A stretch of DNA of 42,095 nt from Verrucomicrobiota bacterium. GTDB lineage: Bacteria > Verrucomicrobiota > Verrucomicrobiia > Limisphaerales > SIBE01. The notes beneath the pieces are model-generated. The model was not told the DNA's origin and searched no databases. It saw only the letters and a program-made list of their open reading frames with translations. The position numbers were made by a program, and so were the translations under genes. The DNA is taken from assembly GCA_016871535.1 (NCBI GenBank), contig VHCZ01000023.1, positions 1 to 42,095 on the forward strand, written 5' to 3'. Of this stretch, positions 15,250 through 22,688 are shown piece after piece. The first letter of the stretch is position 1, and the number at the start of each line of letters is the position of its first letter.

Positions 15250-17454
15250 CTAATCCACGTACACGAACGCATTCAAGTTGAACAGCGCGCGGCACAGCTC
15301 GCTCAACGGCGCATTCTGCAAGAATGAGCCGGCTATTGCTTGCTCCTTCTCCGAAGGCCCGCGCCCCAGAATCAATCGATAGGCCAGCGTGACGCGCGCC
15401 GCATTCGTGCCGGCTTCACTCGTCAGGCGCGCCGCGGTGACCTCGCTGGCGGTCATCACTTCGTCCGCGTTGAGCAAGGTCAGCGATTGCGGCGCGGACG
15501 TGCTGCGCGGGCGATCGGGACAGGTCAAGTTGCTGTCCGGTGCATCGAACACTTCGAGAAAGGGAAACCGCAAGTTGCGCCGCGCAAAGATGTAGATGCT
15601 GCGGCGATTGTGCTCGGCGGCGTTCTTGCTCACAGTCCAACCTCTCGATCCTTTGAACACGTCCTCAGGAATGGCCGGAAAAACTCCCGGCCCGCCGATC
15701 TGTCGATTCAATTCTCTGCTGATCGCAAGCAAACTGTCGCGGATGACTTCGCCTTCGAGCCGCTTCCGCTGCCAGCGCGAGTAAAGCCGATTTTCCGGAT
15801 CGCGCTCAAGCGCCTCTTCCGAGGCCCGACTCGACTGCTGATAAACCGATGAAAGCAGCAAGAATTTGTGCATCTCCTTGACGCTCCAGCCTCGCGCCAC
15901 GAATTCGCTCGCCAGCCAATCCAGCAATTCCGGATGCGACGGACGTTCGCCTTTCAAACCGAAGTCGCTCGGAGTCGGCACAAGACCGCGTCCGAAATGA
16001 TGTTGCCAGATGCGGTTGACCATGACGCGGGCGGTGAGCGGGTTGTTGGGGCTTGCGATCCATTCCGCGAGCGTGGTCCTCAGAATTGCGGTCGCACGGT
16101 GAGCACTCTGCTCTCCAATTTGAAATTTGAGATTTGAAATTTGAGATTCGCCCAGCACGGCCGGAAATCCCGGCTGCACCTCGTCGCTGGGCCGGTTGTA
16201 GTCGCCCCGCGCCAAAATGAAGGTCTTCGCGAGTTTCCCTTTGGCCTTCTGCAGAGCCATCGTCATCGGCAAAGGCGAGGGCTTCGGATATTTGGCCAGC
16301 GCCTCCTTGGCAGTTTTATGGCGTGCTCGGTCCTCCTTGCTCATGGCGTTGAGCATCTCCTTTTCCATGACTTCGACGAGAGCCGCGGTTTCTTGGATTT
16401 GGTTGACCTGCTCGGTCGTGCGTTCGGCGGGAGGAGTCTTGTGCGCCGCCTGCGCTTCGGGCGAAAGTTTGGCCAGCTTTTGCTCAAAAATCTTTTGGCG
16501 ATACGGCGCTTCGATCGCCGCGATTTCTTCCTGCTCCTTAAGAGTCAGTTGACTGTATTTCAGGAGCGCGGACTGGTGCGCGGCTAACTCCTCGCGCCGG
16601 GGCGCCGGTAGATCGTCGCGGAAAGTGGCTGGGGTGAAAAACGCTTGAAAGCGGTAGTAATCTTTCTGGGAAAGCGGCTCGAATTTGTGGTCGTGGCAGC
16701 GCGCGCAACCCATCGTCAAACCCAGGAATGCCGAAGCCGCCGTGTCCGTCATGTCGTTGAGCCGGTTGAGCCGGCGCTGAATCTGGTCCGCTGAATCCAC
16801 CATGTCCGGTCCCAAAAGATTGAACGCGGTCGCGATCAACGCTTCGGGTTCGTCCGGATACAACTCGTCGCCCGCGAGTTGTTCCTTGATGAACCGATCG
16901 TACGGCTTGTCGGCATTGAACGATTGCACGACATAGTCGCGATAGCGCCAGGCGTGAAACCGAACGGCGTCATGCTCGAAGCCGTCCGTCTCGGCGAATC
17001 GCGCCACGTCAAGCCAATGCCGTCCCCAGCGCTCGCCATAGTGCGGCGACGCCAGCAACCGATCGATCAGGTTCGCGTACGCGTCCGTTGAAGTGTCTTT
17101 CGAGAACGCATCGATTTCGCTCAGCGTGGGCGGCAGTCCGATCAGATCAAAGGTGGCGCGGCGGATCAGTTCCTCCTTGGTCGCCGATGTGGCTGGCGGA
17201 ACGCCCTTCGCTTCCAACAACGCCAGGATGAAATGATCCACAGGCGTCTTGAGCCCGCGAGTGTCTTTGACCGCCGGGGGTGCAATGCGGTTGACCGGCT
17301 GGAATGCCCAATGCGTGCGAGCGCTGGTTGCGAAAGGGACTTCAGTGACACGAGCATTCTGGTCAGCCTCTTCCGGGGCAGGATCTGCCGAAGCAGGCCC
17401 GCGAATCGCTATCACGACGAAGGCGCAGAGGATCAAGGCGTGAACTGCCTGCAT
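15250..17454 (-). CDS. DUF1549/DUF1553 surface-cytochrome-type protein 1
   Basis: A 734-residue exported protein. The ATG at 17454 starts a signal peptide ([25 protein letters not shown]); a longer frame to 17511 is rejected because it puts charged residues before the signal. DUF1549 covers about 70-290 ([37 protein letters not shown]) and contains a haem motif CARCH (Cys250, Cys253, His254). DUF1553 covers about 460-720 ([25 protein letters not shown]). The N-terminal PSCyt1 cytochrome domain common in longer members is missing. Between the two, [12 protein letters not shown] is encoded by an AT-rich repeat insertion. Partner of the DUF1501 gene at 13320-14783. Confidence 0.9.
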   Translation of the reverse strand: MQAVHALILCAFVVIAIRGPASADPAPEEADQNARVTEVPFATSARTHWAFQPVNRIAPPAVKDTRGLKTPVDHFILALLEAKGVPPATSATKEELIRRATFDLIGLPPTLSEIDAFSKDTSTDAYANLIDRLLASPHYGERWGRHWLDVARFAETDGFEHDAVRFHAWRYRDYVVQSFNADKPYDRFIKEQLAGDELYPDEPEALIATAFNLLGPDMVDSADQIQRRLNRLNDMTDTAASAFLGLTMGCARCHDHKFEPLSQKDYYRFQAFFTPATFRDDLPAPRREELAAHQSALLKYSQLTLKEQEEIAAIEAPYRQKIFEQKLAKLSPEAQAAHKTPPAERTTEQVNQIQETAALVEVMEKEMLNAMSKEDRARHKTAKEALAKYPKPSPLPMTMALQKAKGKLAKTFILARGDYNRPSDEVQPGFPAVLGESQISNLKFQIGEQSAHRATAILRTTLAEWIASPNNPLTARVMVNRIWQHHFGRGLVPTPSDFGLKGERPSHPELLDWLASEFVARGWSVKEMHKFLLLSSVYQQSSRASEEALERDPENRLYSRWQRKRLEGEVIRDSLLAISRELNRQIGGPGVFPAIPEDVFKGSRGWTVSKNAAEHNRRSIYIFARRNLRFPFLEVFDAPDSNLTCPDRPRSTSAPQSLTLLNADEVMTASEVTAARLTSEAGTNAARVTLAYRLILGRGPSEKEQAIAGSFLQNAPLSELCRALFNLNAFVYVD
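16115..16149. repeat. In-frame AT-rich repeat inside DUF1553 gene
   Basis: Alternating AATTTGAAATTTGAG / ATTTGAAATTTGAG units, about 2.5 copies, are strikingly AT-rich against the surrounding GC-rich code. On the coding strand they give QISNLKFQI just before the DUF1553 domain. The segment keeps the frame and sits in an interdomain linker, so it is probably tolerated. Confidence 0.7.
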
Positions 17455-17560
17455 GGTTATATTCTTGGCCTCTCCCGTGCGTTCGGTCAACTCGTCATGG
17501 CGCTTTCCCATACCGGACTTGCTTACGCTCAGTTTACTCTGTTACCTCCTGTTTGAAACC
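17455..17560. promoter_or_regulatory. Divergent intergenic promoter region
   Basis: The 106 bp between the start codons of the minus-strand DUF1553 gene and the plus-strand dehydratase must carry both promoters unless one is transcribed from farther away. I see no clear -35/-10 pairs or operator palindrome, and neither start has a good Shine-Dalgarno. Shared control of the two genes is possible but unproven. Confidence 0.35.
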
Positions 17561-19507
17561 ATGAGCGTCACCGACAAATCATCCGCAAGTCCGGAAGACA
17601 TCTATTGCGTTCAAACCAAAGCGCCCGGGCCGGCCGGCGCGTTGCCGCTGACCGAAGAAATGCTTCTGAATCGTCCCAGCGGCGACATTTTCGGCCTGAG
17701 CCAGAACGCGGGCATGGGGTGGGACCCGCGCGAACTCGGCCGCAAACAATTCTTGATTCTCAGCACGCAAGGCGGAGTGCGCGCGCCGGATGGCCGGCCC
17801 ATCGCGCTGGGTTATCACACCGGCCATTGGGAAGTCGGCTTGCTCGTGCAGGCGGCGGCGAATGAACTTCGCGCGTTGAAAACCCTCCCGTTCGCCGCGT
17901 TTTGCTCCGACCCGTGCGATGGTCGCACCCAAGGCACGCCGGGGATGTTCGACAGCTTGCCGTATCGCAACGACGCCGCGCAAATCTTTCGCCGTTTGAT
18001 TCGTTCGCTCCCGACTCGCTCCGGCGTCATGGGCGTCGCGACGTGCGACAAAGGGCTTCCGGCCATGATGATGGCGTTAGCGTCCATGCACAACCTGCCC
18101 GGGGTCCTCGTCCCTGGAGGCGTGACGTTGCCGCCTTCGGATGGTGAAGATGCCGGAGCGGTGCAAACGATTGGCGCGCGCTTCAGCCACGGCCTGCTTT
18201 CACTTGAGCAAGCCGCGGAACTCGGCTGCCGGGCTTGCGCTTCGCCAGGCGGCGGCTGCCAATTTCTGGGCACGGCCGCAACCTCGCAAGTGGTCGCCGA
18301 AGCGCTCGGTATCGCGGTGCCGCATTCCGCTCTGGCTCCATCCGGGCAACCCGTCTGGACGGATGCGGCAGTCCGTTCGGCGCGCGCGGTCACGCTTTTG
18401 GAAGAACGCGGAATCCGCATGCGCGACGTTCTGACCGACGCCAGCATCCGCAACGCCATGGCCGTGCACGCCGCGGTGGGCGGTTCGACGAATCTGCTCC
18501 TGCACATCCCGGCCATTGCGCACGCGGCCGGTTTGCGCCGCCCGACGGTCGATGACTGGATCGCGGTCAATCGCCGCGTCCCCCGGATTGTCGATGTCCT
18601 GCCGAATGGGCCGAGGAATCATCCCACGCTTCGGGTCTTTCTCGCCGGCGGCGTGCCGGAAGTCATGTTGCACTTGCGGCATCTGGGAATTCTCGAAACA
18701 AACGTGCTCACCGTGGCGGGAAAATCTCTGGGCGAAGTTCTGGATGAATGGGAGAAATCCGAGCGGCGGCAGCGATTCAAGGAAATCCTCACACGCGAAG
18801 ACGGCGTCAACGCCGACGATGTCATAATGCCGCCGGACCAGGCGCGGGCCAAGGGCTTGACCAGCACGATCACTTTCCCGCGCGGCAACCTCGCGCCGGA
18901 AGGAGCGGTTATCAAGAGCACGGCCATTGATCCAAGCGTGGTCGATCACGACGGCGTCTATCGCAAGGAGGGGCCGGCGCGGGTCTTTGTGAGCGAAAAA
19001 GAGGCGATGGCCGCGATCAAAGCAGGCCGCCTCCAGGCCGGAGATGTCATGGTGTTGATCGGCTGCGGGCCAATGGGGACCGGGATGGAGGAAACCTATC
19101 AACTCACGTCTGCGCTCAAGCATTTGCCGTTTGGCAAGCACGTGGCGCTGATCACGGATGCGCGGTTCTCCGGCGTTTCCACCGGCGCTTGCATTGGTCA
19201 TGTCGGCCCTGAAGCGCTGGCAGGCGGGCCGATGGGCAAGCTGCGCGACGGCGATTGGATCCGAATCGTGATTGATCGCACTCGCCTGGAGGGTAGCGTA
19301 GATTTCGTCGGCGAAGCGGACCGGCGCTTCGAGCCGGAAGTCGCCGCGAAGATTCTCCACGAACGACCGCCACACGATCGGCTCGCGCCAAATCCAGCTT
19401 TGCCCGATGATACGAGGCTCTGGGCGGCGCTCCAGCAAATCGGCGGCGGCACCTGGGGCGGCTGTATTTATGACGTGGAGGGGATTCTGGAGCGCGTAGC
19501 CAGGTGA
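17561..19507 (+). CDS. yjhG: YjhG/YagF-type D-xylonate dehydratase
   Basis: A 648-residue member of the IlvD/Edd dehydratase superfamily, closest by motif to the YjhG/YagF branch that converts D-xylonate to 2-keto-3-deoxy-xylonate. Diagnostic blocks are [25 protein letters not shown] (about 21-45), [22 protein letters not shown] and [11 protein letters not shown] (115-125). Likely iron-sulfur cluster cysteines lie in CSDPC, CDKG (162-165) and GGGCQFLGT (Cys233). ATG at 17561 matches the family N-terminus; the frame open further upstream is not homologous. A cytoplasmic aldonate dehydratase beside sugar-oxidising exported enzymes supports an oxidative, non-phosphorylative sugar route. Other aldonates cannot be excluded as substrates. 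Confidence 0.9.
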   Translation: MSVTDKSSASPEDIYCVQTKAPGPAGALPLTEEMLLNRPSGDIFGLSQNAGMGWDPRELGRKQFLILSTQGGVRAPDGRPIALGYHTGHWEVGLLVQAAANELRALKTLPFAAFCSDPCDGRTQGTPGMFDSLPYRNDAAQIFRRLIRSLPTRSGVMGVATCDKGLPAMMMALASMHNLPGVLVPGGVTLPPSDGEDAGAVQTIGARFSHGLLSLEQAAELGCRACASPGGGCQFLGTAATSQVVAEALGIAVPHSALAPSGQPVWTDAAVRSARAVTLLEERGIRMRDVLTDASIRNAMAVHAAVGGSTNLLLHIPAIAHAAGLRRPTVDDWIAVNRRVPRIVDVLPNGPRNHPTLRVFLAGGVPEVMLHLRHLGILETNVLTVAGKSLGEVLDEWEKSERRQRFKEILTREDGVNADDVIMPPDQARAKGLTSTITFPRGNLAPEGAVIKSTAIDPSVVDHDGVYRKEGPARVFVSEKEAMAAIKAGRLQAGDVMVLIGCGPMGTGMEETYQLTSALKHLPFGKHVALITDARFSGVSTGACIGHVGPEALAGGPMGKLRDGDWIRIVIDRTRLEGSVDFVGEADRRFEPEVAAKILHERPPHDRLAPNPALPDDTRLWAALQQIGGGTWGGCIYDVEGILERVAR

Positions 19508-19875
19508 GCGGGCAGAATCTACTACTGTATCAGAAAATTGGGCGCATCTGTACCCTGCCCGTGATTTCAGAGTGGACCGGACCGCGGCGTTTACGCCGCC
19601 TCCGCGGTCAACAGGCCGAGCGTGCCCAAACTTCCAATGCGCTTTCAATGGCCGGCGTTTAAGCGGTCTGAAGACCGCGGTCCGTCTTGGTTTTGGTCGG
19701 GGGCAGTGTTCGGATGCCCCCCCTGGGCCCCGGTTTCAAGTTGTCGGCACGTTGAATTCAGCCTATGGTTCCCATCACACCAAGCCGACGCCAGAAGCGC
19801 TTTTGGAATCCGCCGACTTGCGGTTGAGGTCTCGATTCGCAAGGACGCGATGGCCGCTAAAATGCCGATCTTGCT
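19508..19875. repeat. Spacer with GC-rich palindromes
   Basis: Palindromes occupy 19575-19683: GCGGCGTTTACGCCGC near the left, and GCGGTCTGAAGACCGC plus GGACCGCGG/CCGCGGTCC-type ends on both sides, giving an inverted pair about 110 bp long. No GTAG flank is visible. The rest of this 368-bp gap, up to the prepilin gene, shows no gene and no clear terminator. Confidence 0.6.
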
Positions 19876-20763
19876 ATGAAAACTCCTGCTTCCTGCATCC
19901 CGACGAACCTCCCCCTCATCCCGGCCCTCTCCCGCTCCGAAGAGGAGAGGGTGTCCGGAGGAAGGGTGAGGAGGAAGTTTAGTTGGCCAACGTGCGAGGC
20001 TTCGCTTGGGCGAATTCTCTCCCAAAATCCTCGCCCCTCGAATGGCTTCACGCTCATCGAACTCCTTGTCGTGATCGCAATCATCGCCATCCTGGCCGGA
20101 ATGCTGCTGCCGGCGCTGGCGAAGGCCAAATCGAAGGCGCAGTCCATCCAATGCGTCAGCAACGGGCGCCAGATTATGTTGGCGGGGAAAATGTACACCG
20201 ACGACAACAACGGGAAACACGTCGTCACTTACATTTATCCTCCCTACACGAGGGGGCTGGTGACCTGGTTTCAATTGCTCCAGCCGTATCTGAGCAGCAC
20301 GAATATTCTCCTGTGTCCCGCGCGCAAAGGCAAACCGTTGAACCTCGAACGCTGGGATGGCATTCCGGTCACGGCGCCGACGGTCTCGGACTACGCGATC
20401 AACCACCAGATGGCCGGCGAACTTAGCCATTACGTGGGTTACAATCACAAACCGGAGATCACTCTCCGCAATCCTGCGCGGACCGTCTTCATCACGGACT
20501 CAGGCACATGGGCCGAAGCCAACAAAAAACCGGCCGTTACAACGAAGTCGAAAACCAAGTTCGGCGCCTGGATGCTGGGCGATCCGCAAGTCGGGGATTG
20601 TCCAGGCTGCGTGACCGGCGACAATCCGAATTGGTGCGGGCCTCACCTTCGTCACAACGAACGCAGCACGGTGGGCTTCGCTGATGGGCACGTGGAAAGC
20701 ATGCGCGCCAATTGGTATTATGGCAACACGCCCTGGCTCGACCCGCTGCGGGGAGGAGAGTAG
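19876..20763 (+). CDS. Prepilin-type protein with H-X9-DG motif
   Basis: A type II secretion/type IV pilin-like exported protein of the abundant verrucomicrobial class. The prepilin peptidase site is [30 protein letters not shown], with cleavage after Gly57 and the conserved Glu at +5. The H-X9-DG motif near the C-terminus ([12 protein letters not shown]) is the pattern of prepilin-type processing-associated domains. From the ATG the leader would be 56 residues, far longer than usual, because the leader code contains a CTCTCCC-type element (19908-19974). In-frame GTG codons at 19951 and 19966, each after a purine-rich GGAG-type stretch inside that element, could be the real starts and give leaders of about 32 or 27 residues. 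Partner and surface role unknown. Confidence 0.85.
   Translation: MKTPASCIPTNLPLIPALSRSEEERVSGGRVRRKFSWPTCEASLGRILSQNPRPSNGFTLIELLVVIAIIAILAGMLLPALAKAKSKAQSIQCVSNGRQIMLAGKMYTDDNNGKHVVTYIYPPYTRGLVTWFQLLQPYLSSTNILLCPARKGKPLNLERWDGIPVTAPTVSDYAINHQMAGELSHYVGYNHKPEITLRNPARTVFITDSGTWAEANKKPAVTTKSKTKFGAWMLGDPQVGDCPGCVTGDNPNWCGPHLRHNERSTVGFADGHVESMRANWYYGNTPWLDPLRGGE
19908..19974. repeat. CTCTCCC-type element inside prepilin leader
   Basis: One arm of the family (CCTCCCCCTCATCCCGGCCC to AGGGTGAGGAGG), with the hairpin CCCTCTCCCGCTCC/GGAGAGGG, overlaps the first 33 codons of the prepilin-like gene. It contributes possible Shine-Dalgarno-like GGAGG sequences and GTG codons. Confidence 0.7.
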
Positions 20764-20767
20764 GCGG

Positions 20768-20880
20768 GAGTGGTGGAGTGGTGGAGTAATGGAGTATTGG
20801 TCCCACCATCACTCCATCACTCCATCACTCCATTACTCCATCACTCCATTACTCATTACTTCATTACTCCACCACTCCAG
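20768..20880. repeat. Octamer tandem repeat with inverted left arm
   Basis: From about 20809 the 8-bp unit ATCACTCC (variants ATTACTCC, ACCACTCC) is repeated about nine times. The left part (20768-20800) carries the complementary GGAGTGGTGGAGTAATGGAG, so the transcript could fold into a long slipping hairpin. It lies between convergent genes, where it might end transcription from either side. Copy number is likely variable. Confidence 0.8.
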
Positions 20881-20885
20881 CCCTC

Positions 20886-22394
20886 TTACGCCAGAATCTC
20901 CTGAATTACCCGCCCGTGCACGTCGGTGAGCCGGCGGTCAATGCCATTGTGCCGGAAGGTCAGTTTCTCGTGATCGATGCCAAGGAGGTGCAGGATCGTC
21001 GCGTGGATATCATAGACCTGCGTGGGATCGCTTCGGTCGGCCGGTTTGTAGCCCCATTCATCGCTCGGCCCAAAGCTCAGGCCGCCTCTGACGCCTCCGC
21101 CTGCAAGCCAGTTGGTGAAACAGAACGGATTGTGGTCTCGGCCTTTTCCGCCTTGCGCGCAGGGCATCCGCCCAAATTCCGTCGTCCAGAACACAATCGT
21201 GTCGTCAAGCATCCCACGCTGTTTGAGGTCTTGGATCAAAGCGGAGGCGCCCCGAGCCATGCCGATGGCCAGCGGCCCGTGGTCACGCTGGATGTCTTCG
21301 TGGGAATCCCAATTGCGGCGAGGAAACCCGTTGTCGTTGCCGGACCAGATCTGCACGAAGCGCACGCCTCGTTCGAGCAGCCGCCGGGCGACCAGACATT
21401 TGCGGCCAAAGTAATCGGTCTCTTCGATGGGATTGATTTCTTTGTCGAACGTCTGCCGGCGATGATTCAGCCCGTAGAGGTCGAGGATATAGTCGGGCTC
21501 TTTGGAAATATCCAGGGCTTCGGGCGCGGCCAGTTGCATCCGCGCGGCCAGTTCGTACGAGCGGATGCGGGCGTCCAGGCGCTCGTCTCCGGGGCGCAAA
21601 TCAGCATGCTCGCGGTTCAACCGGGTCATGACCGCCAGAGCATCGGCGTCGCTTTGCTTCGTGATGAAGTCGCCTTGTTTGGCCGGGAACAGGTCTGTGA
21701 TGGGATGGTCCGTGCCCGGCCAGATCGTGGTGCCTGAATGCCGGGAAGGCAGGAAAGCCGAGTGCCAGTTCTTCGGACCGTTCGAGGCGTATCCGCGGTG
21801 GTCAGGCAACACCACGAACGTCGGGAGATTCTCATTCAAACTTCCCAAGGCGTAACTCACCCAGCAACCCATTCCCGGAAATCCGGGCATCTGAAAGCCG
21901 GTGGCTTGCAGATAGGTCGCCTGGCTGTGAACGCCGGTCTTGCCGACGACATTGTGAATGAACGCGAGGTCGTCCACGCAAGAGCGGAGCGCGCTGACGA
22001 TTTCACTGAGGTATTTTCCGGATTGGCCGTATTGCTTCCAACTCCAGGGCGACGCGAAGGTCGCGCCGTGGCCGTTCTGAAACAACTCCACTTTCTCGCC
22101 GGGATCCCAGGGCTGCCCGTGGCGCTTCAGGAGTTCCAGTTTGTAATCGAACGTATCAACGTGGCTGGCCGCGCCGCCCATGAACAATTGAACGACCCGC
22201 CTGGCTCTGGCGGGATAGTGCAGGGCACCCGTGAACACGCCCTCCGCGGCGGTTGGAGCCGCCCGCAGCCGCTCCTGGCCGAGCAAGCAACTCAACGCGA
22301 TGCCTCCGAGCCCTCCGCCGGAAGCCCACAAGAATTCACGGCGAGACATGGGCGGTCGTGGCCGCTCCAGACGATGATAAAGCGAGGTGTTCAT
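20886..22394 (-). CDS. DUF1501 family Tat-exported protein 2
   Basis: A 502-residue DUF1501 protein. The ATG at 22394 is chosen because the signal (SRREFLWASGGGLGGIALSCLLG) then starts near residue 17; the frame is open to 22427 through repeat DNA. Blocks: RRVVQLFMGGAASHVDTFDYKLELL, TTEFGRMPCAQGGKGRDHNPF, VYDIHATILHLLGIDHEKLTFRHNGIDRRL. Compared with the other DUF1501 protein here, it has His in the first block (ASHVDTFD for PSQVDLFD), so the two belong to different subgroups. It follows the DUF1553 gene at 22689-25370 on the same strand, across 294 bp of repeats. Confidence 0.9.
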   Translation of the reverse strand: MNTSLYHRLERPRPPMSRREFLWASGGGLGGIALSCLLGQERLRAAPTAAEGVFTGALHYPARARRVVQLFMGGAASHVDTFDYKLELLKRHGQPWDPGEKVELFQNGHGATFASPWSWKQYGQSGKYLSEIVSALRSCVDDLAFIHNVVGKTGVHSQATYLQATGFQMPGFPGMGCWVSYALGSLNENLPTFVVLPDHRGYASNGPKNWHSAFLPSRHSGTTIWPGTDHPITDLFPAKQGDFITKQSDADALAVMTRLNREHADLRPGDERLDARIRSYELAARMQLAAPEALDISKEPDYILDLYGLNHRRQTFDKEINPIEETDYFGRKCLVARRLLERGVRFVQIWSGNDNGFPRRNWDSHEDIQRDHGPLAIGMARGASALIQDLKQRGMLDDTIVFWTTEFGRMPCAQGGKGRDHNPFCFTNWLAGGGVRGGLSFGPSDEWGYKPADRSDPTQVYDIHATILHLLGIDHEKLTFRHNGIDRRLTDVHGRVIQEILA

Positions 22395-22422
22395 GAACGG
22401 AATTCTTTGGGCTTGTTCTTTG

Positions 22423-22614
22423 ACCACGGATTTCGCGGATTTCGCGGATGAAGAAGCGGTTTATCCGTGTGATCCTTGTAATCCGTGGTTGAATCCGGTT
22501 CGTGGGGAGGGAGCATCGATCGTTGCATTTCGATGGATCGAGCGCACAGAGTTGTTCTCGGTGCGGAATGCCTCTTCCCCTCTCCTTGAGGGAGAGGGAC
22601 AGGGTGAGGGGAAG
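22423..22614. repeat. ACCACGGATT element plus CTCTCCC arm
   Basis: 22423-22489 is an inverted repeat with ends ACCACGGAT and ATCCGTGGT and inner GCGGAT/ATCC repeats; a second, right-truncated copy is at 25913-25960. At 22571-22614 a single CTCTCCC-type arm follows (CCCCTCTCC-TTGA-GGGAGAGG, then GGTGAGGGG). Together they fill most of the gap between two genes that would normally be adjacent. Confidence 0.7.
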
Positions 22615-22688
22615 CTGACATACGCAATCTACTCTTCCGGTTTACCGCGGAAAGTTTTCGCAAGGCTTGTTCATGCATCAAGCATTCG

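Noticed and set aside
17453-17560. 36-residue N-terminal extension of the dehydratase
   Set aside because: The family N-terminus begins at the ATG at 17561; the extension is antisense to the signal peptide of the divergent gene.
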